Made by a program: the position numbers and the translations under genes
NCBI RefSeq assembly: GCF_010731115.1
Contig: NZ_AP022616.1
Span: forward strand, 682,001 to 746,000
Source of the DNA: Mycolicibacterium phocaicum
GTDB lineage: Bacteria; Actinomycetota; Actinomycetes; Mycobacteriales; Mycobacteriaceae
DNA length: 64,000 bases
Reading direction: 5' to 3'
Notes under the pieces: model-generated
The model's input: the letters and a program-made list of their open reading frames with translations, nothing else
What the model was told of the DNA's origin: nothing
The model's database searches: none
Shown: in pieces, positions 24,875 to 36,253 of the stretch
Layout: every line of letters starts with the position of its first letter
Numbering within the stretch: the stretch's first letter is position 1

Positions 24875-25684
24875 CTAGTAAGTCGCCGCGCCAAGATCGC
24901 TTTGCTTCGCCGAATTCACTGTGGGAGTTTCGGTTTCACCCAGTAGGCGCGCGCGAAGGGCCGCGACCGCGGGCGCGTCGACGCCGATCTGACGCAGGTA
25001 GGCGTCGAAGCTGCCGAACTGCTCGTCGACCGTCCGCCACGATGCGGCGATGAAGTCACCATGGACGCCGAGGATCTTGTCCGAGAGTTGGGAGAGGTCA
25101 CCGTTGCGGGCGATGACATGCCGGCGCAGTGGTTCGACGGCCTCGTTGCTCCGCAGATAGTCGGCCAGGATGTCGGCCTCCGTTATTCCGCCTGCACGCA
25201 GCAACGCGGCGATGATCCAGCCCGCGCGATCCTTTCCGGCCGCGCAGTGAATGAGCACGCCGCCCGGCGCTTCTGAGACCACGCGAATCGTGTGCGCCAG
25301 CGCGCGCTGTCCCGTCGGCAGCAGCGGAAAGCGACTGTAGGCGTACTCGAGGGCGGCCTCGAACAATTCCGGCGTGACGACGCGTGCGGGCTCATGCGGG
25401 GCGTTCTGCTGACCGTCGTCGTGCACCGACGCGGCGTGCAGCGTCACCCCCGGCGGCAGGACGTCGTGTCCGTTCCACGCGATCTCACTCTCGCTGCGGA
25501 GGTCGATGACGTCGGTGATCCCGAGCTCGCGAAGGTTCTGCTGACCCGCCGCGTCGAGCGCGCACAGTTCCGACGATCGGTAGAGCACGCCGGGCCGTAC
25601 CGCGCGTCCGTCGTTGGTTCGAAGTGCGCCGACGTCACGAAAGTTCCAGGCACCGGAGAGGTGGTACTGATCGACGACGGCCAC
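24875..25684 (-). CDS. PtpB-like protein tyrosine/phosphoinositide phosphatase
   Basis: A 269-aa phosphatase of the MptpB/tyrosine phosphatase family 3 type. The P-loop is HCAAGKDRAG, with catalytic Cys147 and Arg153. The Lys-Asp inside the loop is typical of the PtpB group, which acts on phosphotyrosine, phosphoserine/threonine and phosphoinositides. The opening SGAWNFRDVGAL is also diagnostic. The GTG at 25684 starts just before this motif. No signal peptide is seen; PtpB proteins are nonetheless exported in pathogens. It is followed by the AraC regulator. Confidence 0.9.
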   Translation of the reverse strand: MAVVDQYHLSGAWNFRDVGALRTNDGRAVRPGVLYRSSELCALDAAGQQNLRELGITDVIDLRSESEIAWNGHDVLPPGVTLHAASVHDDGQQNAPHEPARVVTPELFEAALEYAYSRFPLLPTGQRALAHTIRVVSEAPGGVLIHCAAGKDRAGWIIAALLRAGGITEADILADYLRSNEAVEPLRRHVIARNGDLSQLSDKILGVHGDFIAASWRTVDEQFGSFDAYLRQIGVDAPAVAALRARLLGETETPTVNSAKQSDLGAATY

Positions 25685-25812
25685 GGGCGGTAGCTTACAT
25701 CTGCCCTCGGCATTGCCACTTCGAGTAAGTATTCGGCCACTTAGGGTCTCCCAGCTGCACCTTTTGGTTCGTAGCGTCATTGCCAACGAACAGTCGAAGC
25801 GAGGAGGCCCCG

Positions 25813-26631
25813 ATGGTTGCAGTCAACGACACCGCAGTGCGCCTGGCCGGCGGCTGGGGCGGCACTGTCCTTCGCACCGGTGGAACGGTCCGCCGTTCGA
25901 CCGGGCACTGGACGCCGGCCGTGCACGAACTCCTCAAGCACCTCGAGTCGGTCGGCTTCGAGGGTGCGCCCCGGGTGTTCGGCGTCGATTCCGACGGCCA
26001 TGAGGTGCTCACCTTCATCGACGGACCAACGGCCGCCAGTGCCCAGGGCTGGCCCGCGTGGTTGCGCTTCGAGGCGAACCTGGTGCGGGTCGCACGACTG
26101 CTGCGCCAGTTCCACGACGCCGTGGAGAGCTTCCGCCCGGGGCCCGAACTGCAATGGCGTAACGGCAGTCGCGGCCTGGGGGACGGCGAGATCATCGGGC
26201 ACAACGACGTGAGCCTCGCGAACCTGGTGGCGGACTCCACCGGCCGAATCCATTCGCTGATCGACTGGGACCATGCGGGACCGACCACTCGACGCCGCGA
26301 ACTGGCTTATGCCGCATGGCATGTCGTCGGTCTGCACGCCCGCGATCACGCTCGGGCCCGGGGCTGGTCGAAAGCCCCCGACGTCGTGCGTCGCCTGCAC
26401 ATGTTCCTCGACGCGTACGGGCTCGACGACCGCGAAGGCTTCGTCGACGACATCATCGATCGCATCGGTGCGGCCGTCCGCTCATGCCGTGCGGCGGTGG
26501 ACGCCGGCGATGGCGGTGCCCGGCCTTTCGTCGCGCTGTTGGAGGGCGACCTCGAGTTCGTCCGGCGGCACCGCGAAGCACTCGATCAGCCGAACCGCGC
26601 CTTGCGCACCCAGTCCGAATTCCAGATCTGA
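25813..26631 (+). CDS. Aminoglycoside phosphotransferase-family kinase-like protein
   Basis: A 272-aa APH-fold protein. The catalytic loop is IIGHNDVSLANLV, equal to the HxDxxxxN signature, and the metal-binding Asp lies in SLIDWDHAG. The N-lobe is short. Such proteins phosphorylate small molecules, often not antibiotics, so no resistance role is claimed. The ATG at 25813 has GAGGAGG upstream. It precedes the P450 gene by 16 bp in the same direction. Confidence 0.87.
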   Translation: MVAVNDTAVRLAGGWGGTVLRTGGTVRRSTGHWTPAVHELLKHLESVGFEGAPRVFGVDSDGHEVLTFIDGPTAASAQGWPAWLRFEANLVRVARLLRQFHDAVESFRPGPELQWRNGSRGLGDGEIIGHNDVSLANLVADSTGRIHSLIDWDHAGPTTRRRELAYAAWHVVGLHARDHARARGWSKAPDVVRRLHMFLDAYGLDDREGFVDDIIDRIGAAVRSCRAAVDAGDGGARPFVALLEGDLEFVRRHREALDQPNRALRTQSEFQI

Positions 26632-26647
26632 CAAGACGGAGGAAATC

Positions 26648-28069
26648 ATGAACATTCTCGATCAGGCAATCACCAAGGCGCAGGAAGCAATTCTCGACCC
26701 GGTGCTTGGTCGCGCCCAGTCGACAATCCCCATGCCCTTGCAGATCAAAGGCATGCACCTCTATCAGAAGACCAAGAAGTCGGTGGTCGGCGACAAGTCG
26801 CCGGTCTTCGTCGAACGCCCGATTCCCCCTGTCGAGGAGGTCGAGCTGGCAGACATCGACGTCAGCAACCCGTTCATGTTCCGCCAGGGTCGCTGGCAGT
26901 CCTACTTCAAGCGGCTGCGTGACGAGGCGCCGGTGCACTACCAGCCGAACAGCCCGTTCGGGCCTTACTGGTCCATCACCCGGTACGACGACATCGTCAC
27001 GGTCGACAAGGACAACGAACGGTTCTCCGCAGAGCCGCAGATCGTCATCGGCGCTCCACCTGAGGGTCTGGACGTCGAGATGTTCATCGCTATGGACCCG
27101 CCGCGTCACGACCAGCAGCGCGGGGCGGTGCAGGGCGTGGTGGCGCCCCAGAACCTCCAGGAAATGGAAGAGCTCATCCGGAGCCGGGTGCGGGAGGTCC
27201 TCGACGGGCTGCCCGAAGGCACGCCGTTCGACTGGGTCGACACCGTCTCGATCGAACTGACCTCACGCATGCTGGCGACGCTGCTCGACTTCCCGTACGA
27301 CGAGCGCCGCAAGTTGGTGTACTGGACCGACACCGTGGCCGGCAGCGCCTCGGCCACCGGCGGCGAAGCCGACATGGACGAGATGTTCAGCGCCGCAGCC
27401 GATATGGCGCGCGCCTTCAGCTCGCTCTGGCACGACAAGAAGGCCCGGTTGGCCGCCGGTGAGAAGCCCGGCTTCGACCTCATCACGCTCATGCAGTCAT
27501 CCGAGGACACCAAGGATCTGATCGATCGGCCGATGGAGTTCCTCGGCAACCTGATCCTGCTGATCGTGGGCGGCAACGACACCACCCGCAATTCGATGAC
27601 CGGCGGCGTGCTGGCCCTGAACCAGAACCCCGATGAGTTCGCGCGGCTCAAGGCCGATCCGGGCCTCATCACCAAGGCGGTCCACGAGATCATCCGCTGG
27701 CAGACCCCACTGGCGTACATGCGCCGCGTCGCCAAGCAGGACACCATCTTGAACGGGCAGTTCATCCGCAAGGGTGACAAGCTCGTCATGTGGTATGCCT
27801 CGGCCAACCGCGATGAGCGCAAGTTCGAGAATCCGGACGACTTCATCATCGGCCGCCACAACGCCCGTCATCACCTGGCGTTCGGCATCGGCATCCACCG
27901 CTGCATGGGCAGCCGGCTGGCCGAGCTGCAGCTCAAGATCCTGTGGGAGGAGCTGCTGGCCCGCTTCGAGGACATCGAGGTCGTGGGGGAGCCCGAGTAC
28001 ACCCAATCCAACTTCGTGAAGGGGTACTCCAAGATGATGGTGAAGGTCACCAGGAAGCAGCCGGCCTAG
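26648..28069 (+). CDS. Cytochrome P450, CYP153-like
   Basis: A 473-aa P450. The heme-binding loop is FGIGIHRCMG with Cys419; the I-helix reads ILLIVGGNDTTRNSM and the ExxR motif is EIIRW. Blocks such as FGPYWSITRYDDIV, FIAMDPPRHDQQRGAVQ and GTPFDWVDTVSIELTSRMLATLLDFP match the CYP153 family, which hydroxylates the terminal carbon of alkanes, fatty acids or related compounds. No ferredoxin or ferredoxin reductase gene is adjacent, although these often accompany CYP153; electron supply must come from elsewhere. The family name rests on motif recall, not alignment. Confidence 0.88.
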   Translation: MNILDQAITKAQEAILDPVLGRAQSTIPMPLQIKGMHLYQKTKKSVVGDKSPVFVERPIPPVEEVELADIDVSNPFMFRQGRWQSYFKRLRDEAPVHYQPNSPFGPYWSITRYDDIVTVDKDNERFSAEPQIVIGAPPEGLDVEMFIAMDPPRHDQQRGAVQGVVAPQNLQEMEELIRSRVREVLDGLPEGTPFDWVDTVSIELTSRMLATLLDFPYDERRKLVYWTDTVAGSASATGGEADMDEMFSAAADMARAFSSLWHDKKARLAAGEKPGFDLITLMQSSEDTKDLIDRPMEFLGNLILLIVGGNDTTRNSMTGGVLALNQNPDEFARLKADPGLITKAVHEIIRWQTPLAYMRRVAKQDTILNGQFIRKGDKLVMWYASANRDERKFENPDDFIIGRHNARHHLAFGIGIHRCMGSRLAELQLKILWEELLARFEDIEVVGEPEYTQSNFVKGYSKMMVKVTRKQPA

Positions 28070-28128
28070 CGCATATCCTGGGTGGTAGACGCCGCGCTGT
28101 GCGACGCCCGGACCTCCGGGAGGCAGCG

Positions 28129-29028
28129 ATGTTCGAAGAAGCGCAGTTGTATGCGCCGGTGACGCGCTCGGGAGATGACGTCACCGTCCATCTGGCTGCG
28201 GACCATCCTGGCGCCGTCGACCCGGAGTACCGGGCCCGCCGCAACGCAATTGCGGCGCTCGCCATGGACTGGCAGCCCGGGACGCCGCCACCCGTCGCGA
28301 CCTACACCGACGACGAGCAGGAGGTCTGGCGCATCGCGTGTGCCGAGCTGCACCGGCTGCACCAGCGCCGCGCCTGCACCGAGTACCTGCAGGGCAGGGA
28401 GCGGCTCGGACTTCCCGAGGATCGGATTCCGCAACTCGTCGAGGTCAATGAGAAGCTCGGGCCGCTCACCGGGTTCCAGTACGTGCCCGCGGCCGGCCTG
28501 GTGCCGCTGCGTGAGTTCTACGGACTGCTCGCCGACGGCATCTTCCATTCCACCCAGTACATCCGGCATCACTCCGTGCCGCTGTACACCCCCGAGCCGG
28601 ACCTGATCCACGAGGTGGTCGGCCACGGCAATTGCCTGGCGCACGAGCGGTTCGCGGCGCTGTATCGGCTGGCCGGGCAGGCCGCACAGCGGGTGAAAAC
28701 AACTGAGGCACTTGAGTTCGTCTCAAAGGTCTTCTGGTTCTCCCTCGAATTCGGTGTGGTGCGTCAGCACGGCGAAGTCCGTACCTACGGCGCCGGTCTG
28801 CTGTCGTCGTACGGGGAAATTCAGCAGATCGACGTGGCTGATCTGCGGCCATTGCACATCGCCCGAATGGGTGTGCAGACCTACGACATCACGCACTATC
28901 AACCAATTCTCTTCTGTGCCAGAGGGTTCAGCGAGATCGAAGACGTCGTCGGCGGCTTCTTCGCCGACGTGGACGACGACATGGTGGCGCGCCTGGTGCA
29001 CGACGCCGCCCAGGTCACGGGTAGGTGA
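28129..29028 (+). CDS. phhA: Phenylalanine 4-monooxygenase
   Basis: A 299-aa pterin-dependent aromatic amino acid hydroxylase, converting phenylalanine to tyrosine with oxygen and tetrahydropterin. The iron ligands are visible: His161 and His166 in IHEVVGHG, and Glu207 in FWFSLEFGV. LGPLTGFQYVPAAGLVPLREFY and STQYIRHHSVPLYTPEPD are also family-typical. There is no regulatory ACT domain, as expected for bacterial enzymes. It converges with, and overlaps by 14 bp, the fumarylacetoacetase gene, completing a phenylalanine-to-fumarate pathway. Confidence 0.95.
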   Translation: MFEEAQLYAPVTRSGDDVTVHLAADHPGAVDPEYRARRNAIAALAMDWQPGTPPPVATYTDDEQEVWRIACAELHRLHQRRACTEYLQGRERLGLPEDRIPQLVEVNEKLGPLTGFQYVPAAGLVPLREFYGLLADGIFHSTQYIRHHSVPLYTPEPDLIHEVVGHGNCLAHERFAALYRLAGQAAQRVKTTEALEFVSKVFWFSLEFGVVRQHGEVRTYGAGLLSSYGEIQQIDVADLRPLHIARMGVQTYDITHYQPILFCARGFSEIEDVVGGFFADVDDDMVARLVHDAAQVTGR

Positions 29029-30325
29029 TGGCCGGGTCGATGACGGCGACGCACTCACCGAACCCGATGGTGGCCGCCCCCGGGCGATGGGCCCGTGCGC
29101 TGAGGGTAATTTCGTCACCGTCTTCGAGGAACGTGCGCGTTTCCCCGTTGGGCAGCGTGATCGGGCCCGTGCCGCCACGGCTGAGTTCCAGCAGGCTGCC
29201 TTCGGACCCCGCATCGGGTCCGGACAGCGTGCCACTGCCGAGCAGGTCGCCGGGCTGCAGGTTGCAGCCGTTGCTCGTGTGGTGAGTGACCAGTTGCGCC
29301 ACGGTCCAGTACATGTGGCGGCTGGATGAGCGTGTGATCGGGTGCGGCTGCTCGCCGTCAGCGCGCATCCGGGCCGTGCTGATACGTACCTCCAGCTCGA
29401 TGTCGAGGCCGCCGCCGGCGCGGTGCCGCGGGCTGTCGAGGTAGGGCAGGGGAGCGGGGTCGTCGTCGGGACGCTCGAACGGAATCCGGAACGGCGCCAG
29501 TGCTTCTGGAGTGATCACCCACGGCGAGACCGTGGTGCCGAAACTCTTGGCGAGGAAGGGGCCGAGGGGCTGGTACTCCCAGGTTTGCACGTCGCGTGCT
29601 GACCAGTCGTTGAGCAGGCAGTACCCGGCGACGTGCGATTCGGCGTCATCGATTCCCACCGGCGTGCCGAGGCGGTTCTCCGGGCCGATCCACACGCCGA
29701 GCTCGAGCTCGAAATCCAGGCGGCGGGTGGGAGCCAGTACGGGCGCCGGCGCGTCCGGAGCCTTCAGTTGCCCGTGCGGCCGGATGACGGGCGCGCCGCT
29801 GACCCGCACGCTGGAGGCACGCCCGTGATAGCCGATCGGCACCCATTTGTAGTTGGGGAGCAGGGGATTGCCGGGCCGGAACAGGGCACCGACGCTGCGG
29901 GCGTGGTGAATCCCGACGTAGAAATCGGTGTAGTCGCCAATGCGGGCGGGCAGCAGGACGTCGACGTCACGCAGCGGGGTGAGCAGCGCTGCGACGGCCT
30001 CTTGATGCGGCGCGCCCTCGATGAGCAGTGCGTGCAGCGCCCGACGAAGCGCTGTGCGGGGGCCAGATCCCAAGGCGAACAAGGTGTTCAGTGTTCCGGT
30101 CGCTGCAGCCTCGGCCGCCGCCTGCGCCTCGCCGGTGAGCAGCCCGGACGCGGCGAGTCCACTCAGGTGCAGAGCGGTGTCGCCGATCCGGACGACACCG
30201 CGCGGTTCGCCGTCGGGACCGGCCACCACGCCGAACGGGAGGTTCTGCAATGGAAAGTCCCCGGAGCCGGCGGACGTGACCCAGCTGCGTCGGCTCGGGT
30301 CGTGCGTGAAATCCAGTGCGGTCAC
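29015..30325 (-). CDS. fahA: Fumarylacetoacetase
   Basis: A 436-aa enzyme that splits fumarylacetoacetate into fumarate and acetoacetate, the last step of tyrosine breakdown. Active-site and metal blocks are clear: [16 protein letters not shown] with the catalytic His, [12 protein letters not shown], the ELELGVWIG acidic metal site, and [13 protein letters not shown]. The GTG at 30325 overlaps the hmgA stop as GTGA, showing translational coupling. It is the last gene of the hpd-hmgA-fahA operon. Confidence 0.95.
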   Translation of the reverse strand: MTALDFTHDPSRRSWVTSAGSGDFPLQNLPFGVVAGPDGEPRGVVRIGDTALHLSGLAASGLLTGEAQAAAEAAATGTLNTLFALGSGPRTALRRALHALLIEGAPHQEAVAALLTPLRDVDVLLPARIGDYTDFYVGIHHARSVGALFRPGNPLLPNYKWVPIGYHGRASSVRVSGAPVIRPHGQLKAPDAPAPVLAPTRRLDFELELGVWIGPENRLGTPVGIDDAESHVAGYCLLNDWSARDVQTWEYQPLGPFLAKSFGTTVSPWVITPEALAPFRIPFERPDDDPAPLPYLDSPRHRAGGGLDIELEVRISTARMRADGEQPHPITRSSSRHMYWTVAQLVTHHTSNGCNLQPGDLLGSGTLSGPDAGSEGSLLELSRGGTGPITLPNGETRTFLEDGDEITLSARAHRPGAATIGFGECVAVIDPAITYP

Positions 30326-31616
30326 GGCTCGCCCGGGTCGAATCGCTTGGTCAGACCGCGCCAGCAGTCCGCATAATCCTGTTGCCGCTGAGGCGAATTC
30401 GCAGCGTAGGACGTGACTTTCTGCGGGAATCGGGTCTCGAACATGAAAGCCAGCGTGTCTTCCTGCTTCACCGGCTTGAGTTCCGCGGTGATGGCAGCCT
30501 GAAATGCGTTGGCGTCCGGTCCATGTGGGGTCATGCAGTTGTGCAGGCTGATGCCGCCGGGCACGAAGCCGTTCGGCTTGGCGTCGTACACACCGCGGAC
30601 GAGTCCCATGAACTCGCTCATGACGTTCATGTGATACCACGGTGGCCGGAAGGTGTCCTCGGCGACCATCCATCGCTCGGGGAAGCAGACGAAGTCGACG
30701 TTGGCGGTGCCCGGCGTCTCGCTCGGTGAGCTGAGCACCGTGAAGATCGATGGGTCGGCGTGGTCGAACAACACCGGGCCGACGGGGGAGAACCGCCGCA
30801 TGTCGTACTTGTAGGGCGCGTAATTGCCGTGCCAGGCAACCACATCCAGCGGTGATTGGGCGACGTCCGCCCGCCACAGCGTGCCGCCCCATTTCACATA
30901 CATCGTGGAGGGGACGTCACGATCCTCATAGGCCGCGACCGGTGTCAGGAAGTCGCGTGAATTGGCCAGACAGTTCGCCCCGATCGGGCCCCGTTCGGGG
31001 AGAGTGAAAGGGCTGCCGTAGTTTTCGCACAGATAGCCCCGGGCCGGACCGTCGGGCACCTCGATCCGCATCTTCACGCCGCGGGGAACGACGACGATCT
31101 CACATGGTTCGGCGTCGATGATCCCGAATTCGGTGCAGAACCGAACGTTGCCGTGCTCCAAGACGAAAAGCATTTCGGCGTCGCCGTTGTAGAAGTAGGC
31201 ATCCACCATCGACGACGTGATGGTGTAGATGCTGCACGCGAATCCACTGCGGGTGTTGACGTCCCCGCCGGTCGTCATCGTGTGGACGCCGGTAATGAAG
31301 GTCGTGTCCTGGCCCGGCATCGGCACAGGGTTCCAACGCATTTGGGCAATGGGAACAGCAGGAGCGTCGTCGGGCGCCGAGCGCCAGTGTTCGCCGGGCA
31401 CCGCCGTGAAATCGCCCCAGTGGGCCACGCTCGGCCGAATCCGGTACAGCCAGGATCGCTTGTTGGCGGCGCGGGGTGCGGTGAACGGCGACCCGCTGAG
31501 CTGCTCGGCGTAGAGGCCGTAGGCGCACCGCTGCGGTGAGTTGCGGCCGACAGGCAGCGCGCCGGGCAGGGCCTCGCTTTCGAAGCTGTTGCCGAAACCG
31601 CTTTGGTACTCGGCCA

Positions 31617-31617
<1 letters not shown>
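30322..31617 (-). CDS. hmgA: Homogentisate 1,2-dioxygenase
   Basis: A 431-aa cupin-type, non-heme iron dioxygenase that opens the ring of homogentisate. Conserved stretches include [19 protein letters not shown] at the start, [16 protein letters not shown] with iron-ligand residues, and [16 protein letters not shown]. The ATG at 31617 shares its A with the hpd stop (TGATG); a GTG one codon earlier is also open. It is the middle gene of the tyrosine operon. Confidence 0.95.
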
Positions 31618-32861
<1,244 letters not shown>

Positions 32862-32886
32862 TTACTCGATGAATTCGCGGCCGTGT

Positions 32887-34377
32887 TCAACTACCGCCGC
32901 GTTCGGCGGCGGGAACCTCGGCGAGCGCGCAATGGTAGTGGTGGTTCTGGGATTCCTCGGCCGGTTCTTCGGCAAGCAGGTCGTTGGAGATGGTGGCGAA
33001 CGCGAGCACTCCGCCGAGGGCCGCAAGGCCGGCCGAAATCAGCATCGCCGTGTGGAAGCCGGCGGTGATCGCAGCGGGCGATCGGAAAGCGTCGCCGGTC
33101 AGTCCGGAGAGCGGGGGCAGCAAGGCGACGGCCAGCAGTCCCGCGGTACGCGCCACCGCGTTGTTGACTCCGGAGGCGACACCGGCGTGGCGCGCATCGG
33201 CGGCCGCGAGCGCGGCCGCCGTGACGGGGGCGACCGTCGCCGCGAGCCCCAACCCGAAGACGACGACGGCGGGGAGCACGACGGTGCTGTAGGAGGCACC
33301 CGGGCCGATTCGCGTCATCAGCACCATGCCGGCCGCTATCACGAGCGGACCGATGGTCAGTGGCAGTCGTGGGCCGATGCGTTGGGCGAGCGCGCCTGAC
33401 GCCGACGAGAGGGCCAGCATGATCGCCGTCACCGGGAGGGAGGCAGCACCGGCGGCGACGGGGGAGTAACCGAGTGCGGTCTGCAGAACGACCACAAGCA
33501 GGAAGAAGACGCCACCGAGTGCGGTGTACACGACGAACGTCACCGCGTTGGCACTCGTGAACTGCCGTGAGGAGAAGATGCCCAGCGGCAGCATGGGATT
33601 CGCGGTGCGCCGTTCGATCACGACAAATGCGACAATTGCGATGGCCCCGAGTGCCCCGGCCGCGAGCACGACCGGAGAATCCCAGCTGCGGTTGGGCCCT
33701 TCCACGATGGCGACTGTCGCGCCGGCCAGCCCGGCAGTCGCTGTCGTCGCTCCGGCGTAGTCGAGGCGGCCGGCGGTCGACGGGGCGCGGCTCTCGGGCA
33801 CGTGGCGCAGTGCCAGCCAGGCGACCAGGCAGCCCAGCGGCACATTGATGAGAAAGATTGCGCGCCAACTGATCGCTTGCACGAGGTAACCGCCGAGCAG
33901 CGGGCCGATTGCCGCGGCGACCCCGCCCAGCGCCGACCATGCGCCGATCGCCTTGCCGCGGTCGGCCGGCATGAACACCGACTGGATGATGGCGAGGCTG
34001 CCCGGCGTCATCAACGCGCCGCCAATACCCTGCAAAGCTCGTGCGCCGATGAGCATTTGGGCGTTGGGTGCCACCGCACAGATCGCTGATGCCACCGCGA
34101 ACCATGCCACGCCGACGACAAAAATTCGCTTGCGGCCCAACCGGTCGCCGAGGCTGCCCGACAACAGGATCAATGCCGCCAGCGTCACCGAATAGGCGCT
34201 GACCACGAGTTGCAGACCGCCGACCTCGGTGTTCAGGTCGTGGCCGATTGCCGGCAGCGCCACGTTGACGACCGTCGCGTCCAGCTGAGCCATACCGGAT
34301 CCCAGCACCGTGGCGGCGAGTATCCAGCGTCCCGCCACGCTGCCGAAACCTACGCCCGATGCGGTATTTGCGAGCAT
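32887..34377 (-). CDS. MFS drug/H+ antiporter, DHA2 (14-TM) type
   Basis: A 496-aa transporter with about 14 helices. Motif A is GSLGDRLGRKRIF, motif C-like GAWSALGGVAAAIGPLLGG, and the DHA2-type MAQLDATVVNVALPAI opens the first helix. This type exports drugs, dyes or lipids. The last 25 residues are hydrophilic (EEPAEESQNHHYHC) and His-rich. It lies upstream of hpd, but no functional link to tyrosine catabolism is known. Confidence 0.9.
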   Translation of the reverse strand: MLANTASGVGFGSVAGRWILAATVLGSGMAQLDATVVNVALPAIGHDLNTEVGGLQLVVSAYSVTLAALILLSGSLGDRLGRKRIFVVGVAWFAVASAICAVAPNAQMLIGARALQGIGGALMTPGSLAIIQSVFMPADRGKAIGAWSALGGVAAAIGPLLGGYLVQAISWRAIFLINVPLGCLVAWLALRHVPESRAPSTAGRLDYAGATTATAGLAGATVAIVEGPNRSWDSPVVLAAGALGAIAIVAFVVIERRTANPMLPLGIFSSRQFTSANAVTFVVYTALGGVFFLLVVVLQTALGYSPVAAGAASLPVTAIMLALSSASGALAQRIGPRLPLTIGPLVIAAGMVLMTRIGPGASYSTVVLPAVVVFGLGLAATVAPVTAAALAAADARHAGVASGVNNAVARTAGLLAVALLPPLSGLTGDAFRSPAAITAGFHTAMLISAGLAALGGVLAFATISNDLLAEEPAEESQNHHYHCALAEVPAAERGGS

Positions 34378-34555
34378 TCGAGTTCCCCATTGAATCGCTG
34401 TCGTGCTGTGAGCACCAACCTACCGCGCTGGAAAGTGATTATCTGGCAAAGATTTCCATGCGTTCGAGCTTTCGGCCTGTCTGCCGCGTACACCAGGGAC
34501 AGGCCCAAATCGCGTTACACCATCCGGCCATATTGTTGCGTCGACGCATGCTCTA

Positions 34556-35719
34556 ATGGTCCGCATGGCAGGTTTGACGGAGGGGAGCGTCGATCCGGCG
34601 TTCGCCGCTGTGCGAGATATCTTCGAAGCGAGCTTCGCCGACGGACAGAACTGGGGCGCGGGCGTTTCTGTCGTGATCGATGGCAGGCCCGTTGTCGACC
34701 TGTGGGGCGGCATCGCTGACCCGCGCACGGGACGGCGCTGGCAGCGCGACACGGCTTGCGTCACCTTCTCGTGTACCAAGGCGGTGACCGCGACGGCCGC
34801 GCTGATGGTGGCGGAGCTCTACGGTGTCGACCTCGAAGCACCTGTGGTGACGTGGTGGCCCGAGTACGGCGCGGCGGACAAGAGCCACACCACGGGGGAA
34901 CAGCTGCTCTCGCACGCCGCCGGTCTACCCGCTGTGGAGCGCCCCGTTTCGATCGAGGAAGCTGCCGATCCGGAACTGATGGCCGGTCTGCTCGCCGCTC
35001 AACAGCCCCTGTGGGAACCGGGATCGAAGCACGGCTATCACGCGTTGACGTTCGGTTGGCTCGCCGGCGAGATCGTCCGACGGCACGCCAAGAGGACGGT
35101 GGGTGAGTTCGTGCGATCGCACATCAGTGGAGATCTCATGATCGGCACCAGTAGCGCCGCCCTCGATGGCATCGCCCGGACCGGCTTTCCCGACGCGAGC
35201 GAACAGCAATGGGCAACGGACACCGCCGCAATCCCCGCCACCACGGTCGCACGCCTCGTCGAGGCATACCGCGATCCGCAATCCTTGTTCACCCGCGCGA
35301 CCGCCAATCCACCTGCGCGCTACAACCATCCCGATGTTCTGGCGGCCGGCTGGCCGGCGAGCGGACTGATAACCACTGCGCGTGCACTAGCGGATTTCTA
35401 CGCGCGCCTGAGCGCCGGGGAGCTGTTGCATCCGGAGAATCTGGCCGACGCAATCCGTGTGCGGCACAGCGGTTCTGATGCCGTCATGGTTCTCGATTCC
35501 AGCTACGGCCTGGGGTACATGCGGCCGTCGCAGTTGTTCTCGTTCCCCGATAACGCCGGACCCGGAGCGTTCGGGCATCCTGGCGCCGGCGGCGCGTTCG
35601 CGTTCGGTGACGTCGACAATCAGCTGGCGTTCGCGTTCGTGCCCAACCTCCGTCGCGACGCGCTCGCCGGGGATCGTCGTGCAAACGATCTCGTCGAAGC
35701 GACCTACGCCGCACTGTAA
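34556..35719 (+). CDS. Serine hydrolase/esterase of beta-lactamase fold (family VIII-like)
   Basis: A 387-aa protein. The SxxK active site reads SCTK, preceded by a fold-typical VTF; the second motif is YHALTFGWLAGEI (a YxxxTxG version of the YxN position); the third is near HPGAGGAFAF. These fit family VIII carboxylesterases and beta-lactamase-related hydrolases such as LipL or EstB. No signal peptide is present. ATG 34556 or ATG 34565 could be the start; the difference is three residues. It is divergent from the MFS pump; the 178-bp gap shows no clear operator. Confidence 0.88.
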   Translation: MVRMAGLTEGSVDPAFAAVRDIFEASFADGQNWGAGVSVVIDGRPVVDLWGGIADPRTGRRWQRDTACVTFSCTKAVTATAALMVAELYGVDLEAPVVTWWPEYGAADKSHTTGEQLLSHAAGLPAVERPVSIEEAADPELMAGLLAAQQPLWEPGSKHGYHALTFGWLAGEIVRRHAKRTVGEFVRSHISGDLMIGTSSAALDGIARTGFPDASEQQWATDTAAIPATTVARLVEAYRDPQSLFTRATANPPARYNHPDVLAAGWPASGLITTARALADFYARLSAGELLHPENLADAIRVRHSGSDAVMVLDSSYGLGYMRPSQLFSFPDNAGPGAFGHPGAGGAFAFGDVDNQLAFAFVPNLRRDALAGDRRANDLVEATYAAL

Positions 35720-35728
35720 ACGCGTTGC

Positions 35729-36229
35729 TCAGCCAGGAGTCGCATCCCGCCGCCGGCCGAGTTGCCGGAAGCCCGGGTGCACGGCCGGCGTCAGACCTTG
35801 CTGGTCGGCGACGGCGGCGAGCAGTTCGCCCAGCGTCTTGCGTTGTTGACTGGACAGGCCGGCGGTCAGGTCTTGTTCGTGCTCACGAGCGATCTCCGAG
35901 AGCGTCCGCATCAACTTCTCACCCGATTTGGTCAGATACAACGCGTACAGGCGCCGGTCGGTCGGGTTGCGCCGGCGTTCGACCTCGCCCCGGGACTCGA
36001 GCTCGTCGAGATATACGACCACTCTGCTGGGCAACAAACCCAGCAGAGTGCTCAGTTCCTGCTGACTGAGGCCCGGCTGAGTGGCGATCATCCGCAGGAT
36101 GCCGGCATGCGGGGGAGTCAGCTTCACGGCCTCGAGACGTTCGGCGAACAACTGAGCGGCGTGGTGGCCGAGCTGGGCAAGCAGGAATGCGACACCGCCC
36201 CGCTGCTGGGCGCCGGAAGCTGATGACAT
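35729..36229 (-). CDS. MarR family transcriptional regulator
   Basis: A 166-aa winged-helix regulator. The DNA-binding core is LTPPHAGILRMIATQPGLSQQELSTLLGLLPSRVV with recognition helix and wing (RRRNPTDRRLYALYLTKSG). The ATG at 36229 is chosen; an upstream start at 36244 would add five residues over the operator region. It is divergent from the membrane protein gene at 36311, and the 81-bp gap contains two related inverted repeats (36254-36270 and 36299-36319), so it likely represses itself and that gene. Confidence 0.9.
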   Translation of the reverse strand: MSSASGAQQRGGVAFLLAQLGHHAAQLFAERLEAVKLTPPHAGILRMIATQPGLSQQELSTLLGLLPSRVVVYLDELESRGEVERRRNPTDRRLYALYLTKSGEKLMRTLSEIAREHEQDLTAGLSSQQRKTLGELLAAVADQQGLTPAVHPGFRQLGRRRDATPG

Positions 36230-36253
36230 GGACGAACAATACATGGCCGAAAC

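Noticed and set aside
32891..34390. Second 499-codon minus-strand frame over the DHA2 transporter
   Set aside because: It has no hydrophobic helices and is very Arg-rich; the other frame encodes a full 14-TM protein.
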